Assembly: GCA_017473345.1 (NCBI GenBank)
Contig: JAFULL010000129.1
Location: 1-46,642, forward strand
DNA: 46,642 bases
Direction: 5' to 3'
Source of the DNA: Clostridia bacterium
GTDB lineage: Bacteria > Bacillota > Clostridia > Christensenellales > Aristaeellaceae
Positions 16,542 to 23,131 of the stretch are shown here, piece by piece. The notes below the pieces were generated by a model. The model had not been told where the DNA came from. It did no database searches and saw only the letters and a list, made by a program, of their open reading frames with translations. The stretch's first letter is position 1, and every line of letters begins with the position of its first letter. Position numbers and translations under genes: made by a program.

Positions 16542-17567
16542 TTATGGACTTTCCAATAACACAGCATGCGCAATGCCGGGAATGCTTTCGCCCTGCTGGC
16601 TGGATGTGAGCGACATCAGCGCGCCTGTAGCCATAAACAGCATCCGCCGGATCTCACGACGCTGAAGCATGGGCAGCAGCCAGGCGTTAAGCACGCTGGC
16701 ACTGCAGCCGCAGCCACTGCCACCTGCGTGTACGTCCTGCGCCTTGCGGTCGTAGATCAGTAAACCGCAGTCTGTGTAACGATCGCCGGGAAGGGGTTGA
16801 CGCTGCTCGCGCATCAGCTGCATCAGCAGGTCGTGTCCCACCTGGCCCAGATCGCCTGTGACGATCAGGTCATAATCCTCCGGCTGCGTATGCGTGTCGG
16901 CGAAGAATGCCAGCAGCGTATCAGCAGCGGCAGGAGCCATGGCTGCGCCCATATTGTTGGCGTCGGTGATACCCAAATCCACCACACGTCCCAAACAAAC
17001 CTGCGTTACATGTGCCAATGCGGGAACGGCAGGCGACAGGTTCAGCAAAGACGCGCCCGCACCAGTCACCGTCCACTGGGCCGTAGGGGAACGCTGTGTG
17101 CCGAATTCCAGCGGATAGCGGTACTGGCGTTCAGCTGTGCAGAAGTGACTGCTGGCCGCGCATACGATCTGTGAGGCATGTTCACCGTCCAGCAGCATGC
17201 TGCCCAATGCCAGACTTTCCGCCATGGTGGAGCATGCGCCATACAGCCCGATGAACGGAATGCCAAGATCACGAGCGGAAAAGGAGGCGGTGATGATCTG
17301 ATTGAGCAAATCGCCGCCCAACAGAAACTGCACTTCTTCTGGGCGTGAACCGCCTTTGCTGATCGCTTTGCGGATGGCGTCCAGATACAGCTGCTTCTCA
17401 GCCAGCTCAAAGGTCTCCTGACCGACCATTTCGTCTTTGGCCACAAAGTCAAAATACTCGCCCAGTGGCCCTTCGCCTTCCTTGCGGCCCACACAGGCGG
17501 CACAGCCGGTAATGGCCGGACGAAGCGGCAGTTCAATGGTCTGCAGGCCGATGCGTTTGGATGCCAT
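16542..17567 (-). CDS. spoVAD: Stage V sporulation protein AD
   Basis: A minus-strand AAAGGAG just upstream of ATG 17567 supports the start. The 341-residue product is a thiolase-like protein of the usual SpoVAD length, with GCAACVGRKEGEGPLGEYFD near the N-terminus, LGIPFIGLYGACSTMAESL in the middle and GDLGQVGHDLL in the C-terminal half. SpoVAD is the soluble, membrane-associated subunit of the dipicolinate transport complex and binds dipicolinate directly. It lies 12 bases after spoVAC on the same strand. Confidence 0.95.
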   Translation of the reverse strand: MASKRIGLQTIELPLRPAITGCAACVGRKEGEGPLGEYFDFVAKDEMVGQETFELAEKQLYLDAIRKAISKGGSRPEEVQFLLGGDLLNQIITASFSARDLGIPFIGLYGACSTMAESLALGSMLLDGEHASQIVCAASSHFCTAERQYRYPLEFGTQRSPTAQWTVTGAGASLLNLSPAVPALAHVTQVCLGRVVDLGITDANNMGAAMAPAAADTLLAFFADTHTQPEDYDLIVTGDLGQVGHDLLMQLMREQRQPLPGDRYTDCGLLIYDRKAQDVHAGGSGCGCSASVLNAWLLPMLQRREIRRMLFMATGALMSLTSSQQGESIPGIAHAVLLESP

Positions 17568-17579
17568 GGCTTTCTCCTT

Positions 17580-18038
17580 TCAGCGTATGAACAGGGCGTA
17601 GATCAGCCCGTATACCACGGAAGAGCCTACGCCGTATACAAGCACAGGCCCGGCGATGGAAAAAAGCTTTGCGCCAAGCCCCAGCACCAGACCCTCGCGT
17701 CGGAATTCCAGCGCAGGGGATACCATGGCGTTTGCAAAGCCGGTGATGGGCACAAAAGTACCGGCTCCGGCATATTTGCCAAGCTTGTCAAATACGCCCA
17801 GCCCGGTAAGCAGCGCTGTGAGAAACACCAGCACAATGCTGGACAGGCTGGATGCATCGCGTGCGGTCATCTTCAGCCAGCACGTTCCTGTATCGGTGAT
17901 CAGCTGGGCCAGCACGCAGATCAGGCCGCCCACCCAGAAAGAGCGCAGCAGGCAGGGAGCGACTGGTGAAGGGGGAGAAAAGCGTTCCGTCAGCCAGGAA
18001 TAATGTTTTGGATCGGTATGAATACGCTGCTTATCCAA
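17580..18038 (-). CDS. spoVAC: Stage V sporulation protein AC
   Basis: The start is TTG 18038, supported by GGAGGAGG six bases upstream on the minus strand. The 152-residue product matches SpoVAC: a soluble N-terminus, then about four membrane segments, with VGGLICVLAQLI, GTFVPITGFANAMVSPALEF and EGLVLGLGAKLFSIAGPVL. SpoVAC forms a mechanosensitive-type channel for dipicolinate release in germination. Its start codon overlaps the end of the 42-residue ORF at 18031-18159, indicating translational coupling. The order AC-AD-AE without AA, AB or AF is the short form common in Clostridia. Confidence 0.95.
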   Translation of the reverse strand: MDKQRIHTDPKHYSWLTERFSPPSPVAPCLLRSFWVGGLICVLAQLITDTGTCWLKMTARDASSLSSIVLVFLTALLTGLGVFDKLGKYAGAGTFVPITGFANAMVSPALEFRREGLVLGLGAKLFSIAGPVLVYGVGSSVVYGLIYALFIR

Positions 18039-18159
18039 GACGGTCCTCCTCCATGGGGCGCTCGTTGTGACGCAGAGACGGCCCTTTGATCAGGATCTCC
18101 TTTTCGGTGGGGCGGGGAGCAACGTCCAGCAAGGCCGGTAAAAAAGATGTGCGCTGCAA
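18031..18159 (-). CDS. Small ORF leading the spoVA operon
   Basis: A strong minus-strand AGGAGG lies seven bases before TTG 18159, and the 42-codon frame ends with TAA overlapping the spoVAC start by eight bases. The peptide is soluble and polar, with ALLDVAPRPTEKEILIKGP near its middle. The position just below the forespore-type promoter and the tight coupling argue that it is translated during sporulation. I do not recognise it. It could simply be a leader that couples translation into spoVAC. Confidence 0.5.
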   Translation of the reverse strand: MQRTSFLPALLDVAPRPTEKEILIKGPSLRHNERPMEEDRLG

Positions 18160-18185
18160 GTTGTCGCCTCCTTTTGGTTTTGAGG

Positions 18186-18216
18186 TAAGTATGCCACTTT
18201 CGGGCGGATACTATGC
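18186..18216 (-). promoter_or_regulatory. Sigma-G/F-type promoter of the spoVA operon
   Basis: Read on the minus strand, GCATAG (18216-18211) and CATACTTA (18193-18186) are 17 bases apart. They match the forespore sigma-G consensus (-35 GNATAR, -10 CATNNTA). The -10 lies 26 bases before the first TTG of the operon. In Bacillus spoVA is sigma-G dependent, so position and sequence agree. Confidence 0.75.
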
Positions 18217-18228
18217 GCGTTTCCATCA

Positions 18229-18258
18229 TTGCCTTGGATGGCGCAGTCGTGCTACAAT
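18229..18258 (+). promoter_or_regulatory. Sigma-A promoter of the queH-birA operon
   Basis: TTGCCT (18229-18234) and TACAAT (18253-18258) are 18 bases apart, about 21 bases before TTG 18280. Confidence 0.6.
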
Positions 18259-18279
18259 ACAAAAAGAGGTGATTTTTCT

Positions 18280-19641
18280 TTGAAACTTCTGCTGCATATC
18301 TGCTGCGCGCCGTGCGCCATTATGTGCGTTGAAACGCTGCGAGCCGAAGGCATTGAACCTGTTGGCTTCTGGGACAATGCAAACATTCATCCCTACACGG
18401 AATACCGCATCCGCCGCGATACGCTGGTGGATTATGCCAGATCCATCGGGCTGGATCTCATTCTTCATGGCGAATACGGCCTCAGACCCTTTGTGCGCGC
18501 CGTGGCGGAGGACATCGACCACCGCTGCATCCAGTGTTATCGCATCCGCTTTTCGGCTGCGGCCAAATATGCAGCTGAAAACGGCTTTACGCATTTTTCA
18601 TCCACGCTGTTTGTAAGCCCGTATCAGAATCACGATCTCATGCTGCAGGCTGCGCAGGCCGCAGCGGAGGAATACGGCGTGCAGTTCCTGCACCGCGATT
18701 TCCGCCCTTATTTTCAGCAGGGGCAGGAACGCGCACGCGAATTGGGATTGTATATGCAAAAGTACTGCGGCTGCATTTTCAGCGAGGAAGACCGCTACAA
18801 AAAGCGCAAGCGCCCCAAGGATATCCTGACACCGGAGAAGATTGCAGTCGAGCTTGACACCCGCTGGGCCGGACGCGGCGAGATCAGCTATGCGCAGGAA
18901 ATGACGTCCACCAACATCCGCGCGAAAGAAATGGGGCGTGAAGGCGCGCCGCACGGCAGTCTGGCCGTTTGTGAAAACCAGACGGCGGGCCGCGGCAGGA
19001 TGCAGCGCACATGGGACACGCCTGCCGGACAGGCGCTTACGCAGAGCATGGTGCTCAGGCCTCGGCTGCCTGCAGAACAGGCGCAGCTGATCACGCTGGC
19101 GGCGGCAGTCGCATCCGCACAGGCCATTCGTGATGTGTGCCCGCGGCTGAAGCCGGGCATCAAATGGCCCAATGACGTGGTGATCAATGGAAAAAAATGC
19201 GTTGGCATACTTTGCGAAATGGCCATGGCGGGCAGCGAACTGGCCTACGTGGTGCCTGGCGTAGGCATCAATGTCAATCAGCTTTCCTTTGATGGTGAAC
19301 TGGAGGACAAGGCGACTTCACTTTTGATGGAAATGCGCAGGCTGGAGCCCAAGACCCAGCCCATCAGCCGACGCAAGGTACTGTGCGCCTACCTCAAGCG
19401 CATGGAAGAAGCCGTGGATGCGCTTGAAAAAGAAGGACTGCTGGGCATTTTGCCGGAGTATATCGGCCGCAGCGTCACTTTGGGCAGCAAGGTGCGTGTC
19501 GTCGGGCCTGAGTATGAATTTACAGGCACAGCCAAAGCCATCGACGAAACCGGCGCGCTCATCGTGACCGATGAAGAAGGCGCCGATCGCCGCGTGCTTT
19601 GCGGCGACGTAAGCGTGCGCGGCATGATGGGCTATGTGTGA
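18280..19641 (+). CDS. Fusion of epoxyqueuosine reductase QueH and biotin protein ligase
   Basis: AGAGGTGAT (18265-18273) precedes TTG 18280; the 453-residue product is uninterrupted. Residues 1-180 are QueH: LLLHICCAPCA with the paired cysteines, NIHPYTEYRIRRDTL, a CxxC in DHRCIQCYRIRF and a late YCGCIFS, the cysteines expected for iron-sulfur and redox roles in the last step of queuosine tRNA modification. From about residue 181 the chain becomes a BirA ligase: DILTPEKIAVEL linker, STNIRAKEMG, QTAGRGRMQRTWDTPAG, IKWPNDVVINGKKCVGIL and VPGVGINVNQ. BirA proteins in Clostridia often have an N-terminal winged helix; here QueH sits in exactly that place, so no DNA binding is expected. It may be a natural fusion, or a deletion or assembly join of two genes. 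Confidence 0.85.
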   Translation: MKLLLHICCAPCAIMCVETLRAEGIEPVGFWDNANIHPYTEYRIRRDTLVDYARSIGLDLILHGEYGLRPFVRAVAEDIDHRCIQCYRIRFSAAAKYAAENGFTHFSSTLFVSPYQNHDLMLQAAQAAAEEYGVQFLHRDFRPYFQQGQERARELGLYMQKYCGCIFSEEDRYKKRKRPKDILTPEKIAVELDTRWAGRGEISYAQEMTSTNIRAKEMGREGAPHGSLAVCENQTAGRGRMQRTWDTPAGQALTQSMVLRPRLPAEQAQLITLAAAVASAQAIRDVCPRLKPGIKWPNDVVINGKKCVGILCEMAMAGSELAYVVPGVGINVNQLSFDGELEDKATSLLMEMRRLEPKTQPISRRKVLCAYLKRMEEAVDALEKEGLLGILPEYIGRSVTLGSKVRVVGPEYEFTGTAKAIDETGALIVTDEEGADRRVLCGDVSVRGMMGYV

Positions 19642-19659
19642 CACGAAAGGAGCATCGCG

Positions 19660-20595
19660 ATGAAACAGATGTTTGAAGGCAGCATTACCGACGTAATGGG
19701 CATCCGCGTGGGACAGGCCCAAAATGCGCAGGCACGCACCGGCGTGACGGTCGTTCTGGCGGATGACGACGGCGCTGTGGTGGCGGCGGATGTGCGCGGC
19801 GCAGCGCCCGGCACGAGGGAAACCGATCTGTGCCGCCCTGAAAACACCGTGGAAAAGGCCAACGCCGTGGTGCTGGCTGGCGGCAGCGCCTTTGGTCTGG
19901 CGGCAGCGACGGGCGTGATGGACTATCTCGAAAAACAGAACATCGGCGTGGATATGGGTGTGTGTCACGTGCCTATCGTACCGGCGGCGGTGGTTTTTGA
20001 CCTGATGGTCGGCAATGCCCATGTCCGGCCGGATGCGCAAATGGGCGAGGACGCCTGCAAAGCCGCATGCTCTCAAGTGCAGCAGGGCGCATATGGTGCA
20101 GGCACGGGCGCTACGGTCGGCAAAATGATCCCTGGAGCGATCCCTGCTCAGGGCGGCGTGGGCACAGCCAGCATCCGTCTGGCCAGCGGCGTTACAGTCG
20201 GCGCGATCGCTGTGGTCAATGCCTGCGGCGATGTGTTTGATATTCGCGATGGTCAGCCGCTTGCATGCGGCCATCTGCCGGACGGCACCGCTGTTTTGTG
20301 CGAGCAGATGATCGCAGCACCCCTGTCGGATAAGCCCCAGAACACGACCATTGCCATTGTGGCGACGGATGCAAAACTCACCAAGGCGCAGGCTCAGCGC
20401 ATGGCCACCTGCGCGCATGACGGGTATGCCCGTGCCATTCGTCCTGTGCATACCCAGATGGATGGGGACACCATCTTCGCGCTGGCAACGGGGAAGGCTG
20501 AAGGCAGCGCGCATCCCGTACAGCTGTGTGCCGCTGCGGCGGAGGTCATGGCACGCGCCATCAACAATGCCATTCTTGCGGGGAAACAGGCATGA
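19660..20595 (+). CDS. P1/S58 family self-processing peptidase (DmpA/NylC-like)
   Basis: AAAGGAG precedes ATG 19660. The 311-residue product matches the DmpA/NylC family: GITDVMGIRVGQ-like N-terminus (SITDVMGIRVGQAQNAQART), VVLAGGSAFGLAAATGVMDY, GAGTGATVGKM, VGAIAVVNACGDVFD and NTTIAIVATDAKLTKAQ. In this family the chain cuts itself before a Thr or Ser nucleophile; Asn228-Thr229 in the last motif is the expected site. Members are aminopeptidases or cyclic-amide hydrolases acting in the cytoplasm. The stop overlaps the acpS start (ATGA). Confidence 0.9.
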   Translation: MKQMFEGSITDVMGIRVGQAQNAQARTGVTVVLADDDGAVVAADVRGAAPGTRETDLCRPENTVEKANAVVLAGGSAFGLAAATGVMDYLEKQNIGVDMGVCHVPIVPAAVVFDLMVGNAHVRPDAQMGEDACKAACSQVQQGAYGAGTGATVGKMIPGAIPAQGGVGTASIRLASGVTVGAIAVVNACGDVFDIRDGQPLACGHLPDGTAVLCEQMIAAPLSDKPQNTTIAIVATDAKLTKAQAQRMATCAHDGYARAIRPVHTQMDGDTIFALATGKAEGSAHPVQLCAAAAEVMARAINNAILAGKQA

Positions 20596-20957
20596 AGGGT
20601 ATCGGCATTGATCTGTGCGCCATTGAGCGCATTGAAAAAAGTATGAACGAGCGTTTTCTCACGCGCTATTTTACGCAGGAGGAACGCAACTATATCGCAC
20701 AGCGCGGTCAGATGGGCGCGCAGAGCGCAGCGGCCATGTTTGCTGCCAAAGAGGCTTTTCTCAAGGCTGTCGGCATTGGTATTGGCCGTGGAATCGAGCT
20801 TTGTGAAGTGGGCGTGGGTCATACGGACACCGGTATACCCGTCTACCATCTTTGTGGAAAAGCGGCTGAAAAAATGGATGAGCTGGGGGCGAAAAGCGCT
20901 TTGCTCAGCCTGTCGCATGAGGCAGGCGTTGCCGCCGCCGTGTGCGTGATTGAATGA
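20592..20957 (+). CDS. acpS: Holo-[acyl-carrier-protein] synthase
   Basis: ATG 20592 overlaps the stop of the peptidase gene by four bases. The 121-residue product has the AcpS signature: GIGIDLCAIERIEKSMNERF with the metal-binding aspartate, FTQEERNYIAQ, and MFAAKEAFLKAVGIG with the second metal ligand. It moves the phosphopantetheine arm from CoA to acyl carrier protein in lipid synthesis. Length is typical. It is followed by nnrE/nnrD after 15 bases; this pairing is very common in Firmicutes. Confidence 0.95.
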   Translation: MKGIGIDLCAIERIEKSMNERFLTRYFTQEERNYIAQRGQMGAQSAAAMFAAKEAFLKAVGIGIGRGIELCEVGVGHTDTGIPVYHLCGKAAEKMDELGAKSALLSLSHEAGVAAAVCVIE

Positions 20958-20972
20958 TACGGAGGGAGACCG

Positions 20973-22826
20973 ATGCTCAAAACCATTGCGCCTGCTGAAA
21001 TGAAGCGTGTGGAAAACCAGGTGATGGAGTGCACGCCCGTTACCGGCGAGCAGCTGATGCAGCGCGCAGCCAGACATGTGGCGGATGCGGTGGACCGTTT
21101 GATTCGTAGTCAAAAGGCCTATGTATTGTGCATCTGCGGCACGGGCAACAATGGCGGCGACGGTATGGCGGCCATGCGGATGCTTGCGCAGGCTGATCCT
21201 TCCTTTCAAGGAGAGTGCTGGGTGCTGCCCGGAAAGCTATCGGCGGATGCTGTGCGCGAACTGGACAGGCTGCGCCGTACCAATGTGGTTATCCGGATGA
21301 TTGAAGAGAAACTGCCGCCTGTACCTGAAAAAGTGGGCTGCGTGATCGACGCGCTGTTTGGCACGGGCCTGTGCCGCAATCTGGAAGGAATGGCATTGGC
21401 ATGCGTTCGACTGATCAAGCGGCTGGATGCGCCTGTGGTCGCGGTGGATATTCCCTCCGGCCTCAATGGGCTTGACGGCAGAGTGATGGGGGAGGCCGTC
21501 AGGGCAGATCACACCATTACCTTCCATCGTCCCAAGCCGGGACTGTATCTGGGTCAGGGGCTGGATTATGCTGGTGAGATCACGATTGCAGATATTGGTA
21601 TCCTGCCGGAAATGGACGATGCGGATGGTTTTCTTGTGCTGCAGAAGCAGGACCTTTCGGCGTTCCTGCCCAAACGCGCCCGTGTAAGCCACAAGGGAAA
21701 CTATGGCCGCGTGCTTTTGCGGGCTGGTTCACGCGGAATGGCAGGAGCAGCCGCCATTGCTGCCACGGCTGCATTGCGCACGGGCGCGGGGCTTGTAACA
21801 GTTGCCTGCCCGGACGAAGTGATGGATATCGTACAGGTGATCTGTCCCTGTGCAACCTGCATCCCCCTGCCGGACGATGTGGAGCAGGCGTGGCAGATTC
21901 TGCAGGATGCACTTTCCCGCTGCGATGCAGTGGGCGCCGGATGCGGACTGGGCAAAAGTGCGTGGGCAGCGGAACTGCTGAAACGGCTGATCAAAGAAGA
22001 CAGACCCATGGTGCTGGATGCGGATGCCCTTAATCTGTTGGCGCAGGAAAAAATCACTGCGCCGGGTGCGTTTATCACACCCCATCCTGCGGAGGCAGCA
22101 AGGCTTCTGGGATGCGATACGGCATCCATCGTGGCCGACGTGCCTGCGGCGGCGCTTCGATTGGGCGAAATGTATCGTACGGTGCTCAAGGGTGCGTGCA
22201 GCGTGCTGTGCGCAGATGGCAAAATGGCGATCAATCCCTTCGGTACGCCGGCAATGGCCAAGGGCGGAAGCGGCGATGCGCTTACCGGCGTGATGGCTGC
22301 GTTGCTTGCAGGCCGCGCGGTCGGAACATATGCCATGGACGATCTTTCCCTGATGCAGACTGCGTGTGCACTGCATGGTCTGGCTGGTGAAGCAGCACAG
22401 CAGCAGTATGGTCAGCGCGGTGTGCTGGCGACGGATCTTTGCGAACGCCTTGGGATGGATTTCACCGAAAAACCGAACATTTCAAAGGGGACGAATGATG
22501 AGCAACCGACTTTTGAACAGCGTAGCGTGACGGTGATCGTGGAACATAAAAAGGGAATGCGCGATGAAAAAGATCGTTCGCTGGTCTACCGCCATAACTG
22601 CGGGTATGTGCAGGAAGTGCTGGAGCATCAAAACGAATGGCAGGATGCATGCATTTTAGGCGTTGACGGTGTTGTGGAATGGTTTGAAGGCGACGTTGCC
22701 GCTATTTGTTCCGACGGCGAACGCGAACTGTGGATCGTTGCACCGCAGCAGCTGCGCCTGACGCCGGACGAGATCCGCCGTGAAACAGCCTGGCTGGGCC
22801 AATGGACAAGCATTCGCTGCCTGTAA
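20973..22826 (+). CDS. nnrD: Bifunctional NAD(P)H-hydrate epimerase/dehydratase, read through into a pyrophosphatase-like tail
   Basis: GGAGGGAGACC precedes ATG 20973. Residues 1-210 are the NnrE (YjeF_N) epimerase domain, with GTGNNGGDGMAAMRML and VDIPSGLNGLDG. Residues about 225-505 are the NnrD dehydratase kinase-like domain, with VLDADALNLLA and GGSGDALTGVMAALLAG. Together they repair hydrated NADH and NADPH. The usual protein ends near residue 505, but here the frame continues to 617. The extra tail, from about residue 520, resembles small clostridial inorganic pyrophosphatase-like proteins. Restoring one base near 22520 would give nnrD its own TAG stop and open an overlapping second gene from ATG 22498, so the join is probably a frameshift rather than a designed fusion. 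Confidence 0.88.
   Translation: MLKTIAPAEMKRVENQVMECTPVTGEQLMQRAARHVADAVDRLIRSQKAYVLCICGTGNNGGDGMAAMRMLAQADPSFQGECWVLPGKLSADAVRELDRLRRTNVVIRMIEEKLPPVPEKVGCVIDALFGTGLCRNLEGMALACVRLIKRLDAPVVAVDIPSGLNGLDGRVMGEAVRADHTITFHRPKPGLYLGQGLDYAGEITIADIGILPEMDDADGFLVLQKQDLSAFLPKRARVSHKGNYGRVLLRAGSRGMAGAAAIAATAALRTGAGLVTVACPDEVMDIVQVICPCATCIPLPDDVEQAWQILQDALSRCDAVGAGCGLGKSAWAAELLKRLIKEDRPMVLDADALNLLAQEKITAPGAFITPHPAEAARLLGCDTASIVADVPAAALRLGEMYRTVLKGACSVLCADGKMAINPFGTPAMAKGGSGDALTGVMAALLAGRAVGTYAMDDLSLMQTACALHGLAGEAAQQQYGQRGVLATDLCERLGMDFTEKPNISKGTNDEQPTFEQRSVTVIVEHKKGMRDEKDRSLVYRHNCGYVQEVLEHQNEWQDACILGVDGVVEWFEGDVAAICSDGERELWIVAPQQLRLTPDEIRRETAWLGQWTSIRCL
22498..22826 (+). pseudogene. Inorganic pyrophosphatase-like gene, frameshifted near its start
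   Basis: AAAGGGG then ATG 22495/22498 marks a likely original start (MSNRLLNS). That frame hits TGA after ten codons. One inserted base near 22520 would join it to the frame encoding VTVIVEHKKG, NCGYVQEVLEHQNEWQDACI, LGVDGVVEWFEGDVAAI and ELWIVAPQQLRLTPDEIRRE. This pattern follows the short clostridial pyrophosphatase-like family (NYGYV..., GEEQDAYILGVD, F.G.V.AIIHR, VVAPEG). The conserved NYG is NCG here and several acidic positions look worn, so activity is doubtful even if the frame is intact. Confidence 0.55.
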
Positions 22827-22900
22827 GCATGGCAGAAATTGCAAGCAAATATTAAAATCGTACATTTGGTTAAAAAATAACTGGAATGTTCGGAAATCCG

Positions 22901-22929
22901 CTGACAAATCCTTCTGTTTTCGATAAAAT
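22901..22929 (+). promoter_or_regulatory. Sigma-A promoter before the pur leader
   Basis: CTGACA (22901-22906) and TAAAAT (22924-22929) are 17 bases apart. Transcription would start near 22936, leaving a leader of almost 200 bases before the purE start. Confidence 0.7.
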
Positions 22930-22934
22930 AAGCC

Positions 22935-23053
22935 TATCGTTCGGAAGGGAGGCGCAATGCTGGCATGTGTTCGAAGGAATTTCGCTGTTCCACCTGCCTG
23001 CAGCATAAGGCGCTTTCTAGCTGTTCCGGCGAGAATACCACCCTTGTATACAG
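22935..23053 (+). ncRNA. Structured leader or small RNA of unknown class before the pur remnant
   Basis: The transcript can fold into a long irregular hairpin. GCGC (22953-22956) pairs with a later GCGC after GCATAAG, ATGCT with AGCAT (22999-23006 region), GGCA with TGCC, and apical GGAA with TTCC. Outer pairings are possible between CGGAA and TTCCG and between AAGGG (22945-22950) and CCCTT (23041-23045). A rod with a central asymmetric bubble and its own terminator is reminiscent of 6S RNA, but it is shorter than usual and I see no diagnostic sequence. It does not match the purine, PRPP, glycine or ZTP riboswitch consensus that I know. A 38-codon cysteine-containing frame (22965-23081) overlaps it and is the alternative reading. 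Confidence 0.4.
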
Positions 23054-23096
23054 GATGCAGCTTCGCGGCATGCCCGCGTAAAAGCTGCATCTTTTT
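23054..23096 (+). terminator. Terminator or attenuator before purE
   Basis: A perfect ten-bp outer stem (GATGCAGCTT, 23054-23063, with 23082-23091) encloses a second GC-rich hairpin and is followed by TTTTT. It lies between the leader promoter and the purE ribosome site (AGGAGG near 23119), so it either ends a small RNA or acts as an attenuator. Confidence 0.85.
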
Positions 23097-23131
23097 ATGC
23101 AGGTCAATTGGCTCATCAGGAGGCAAAATAC

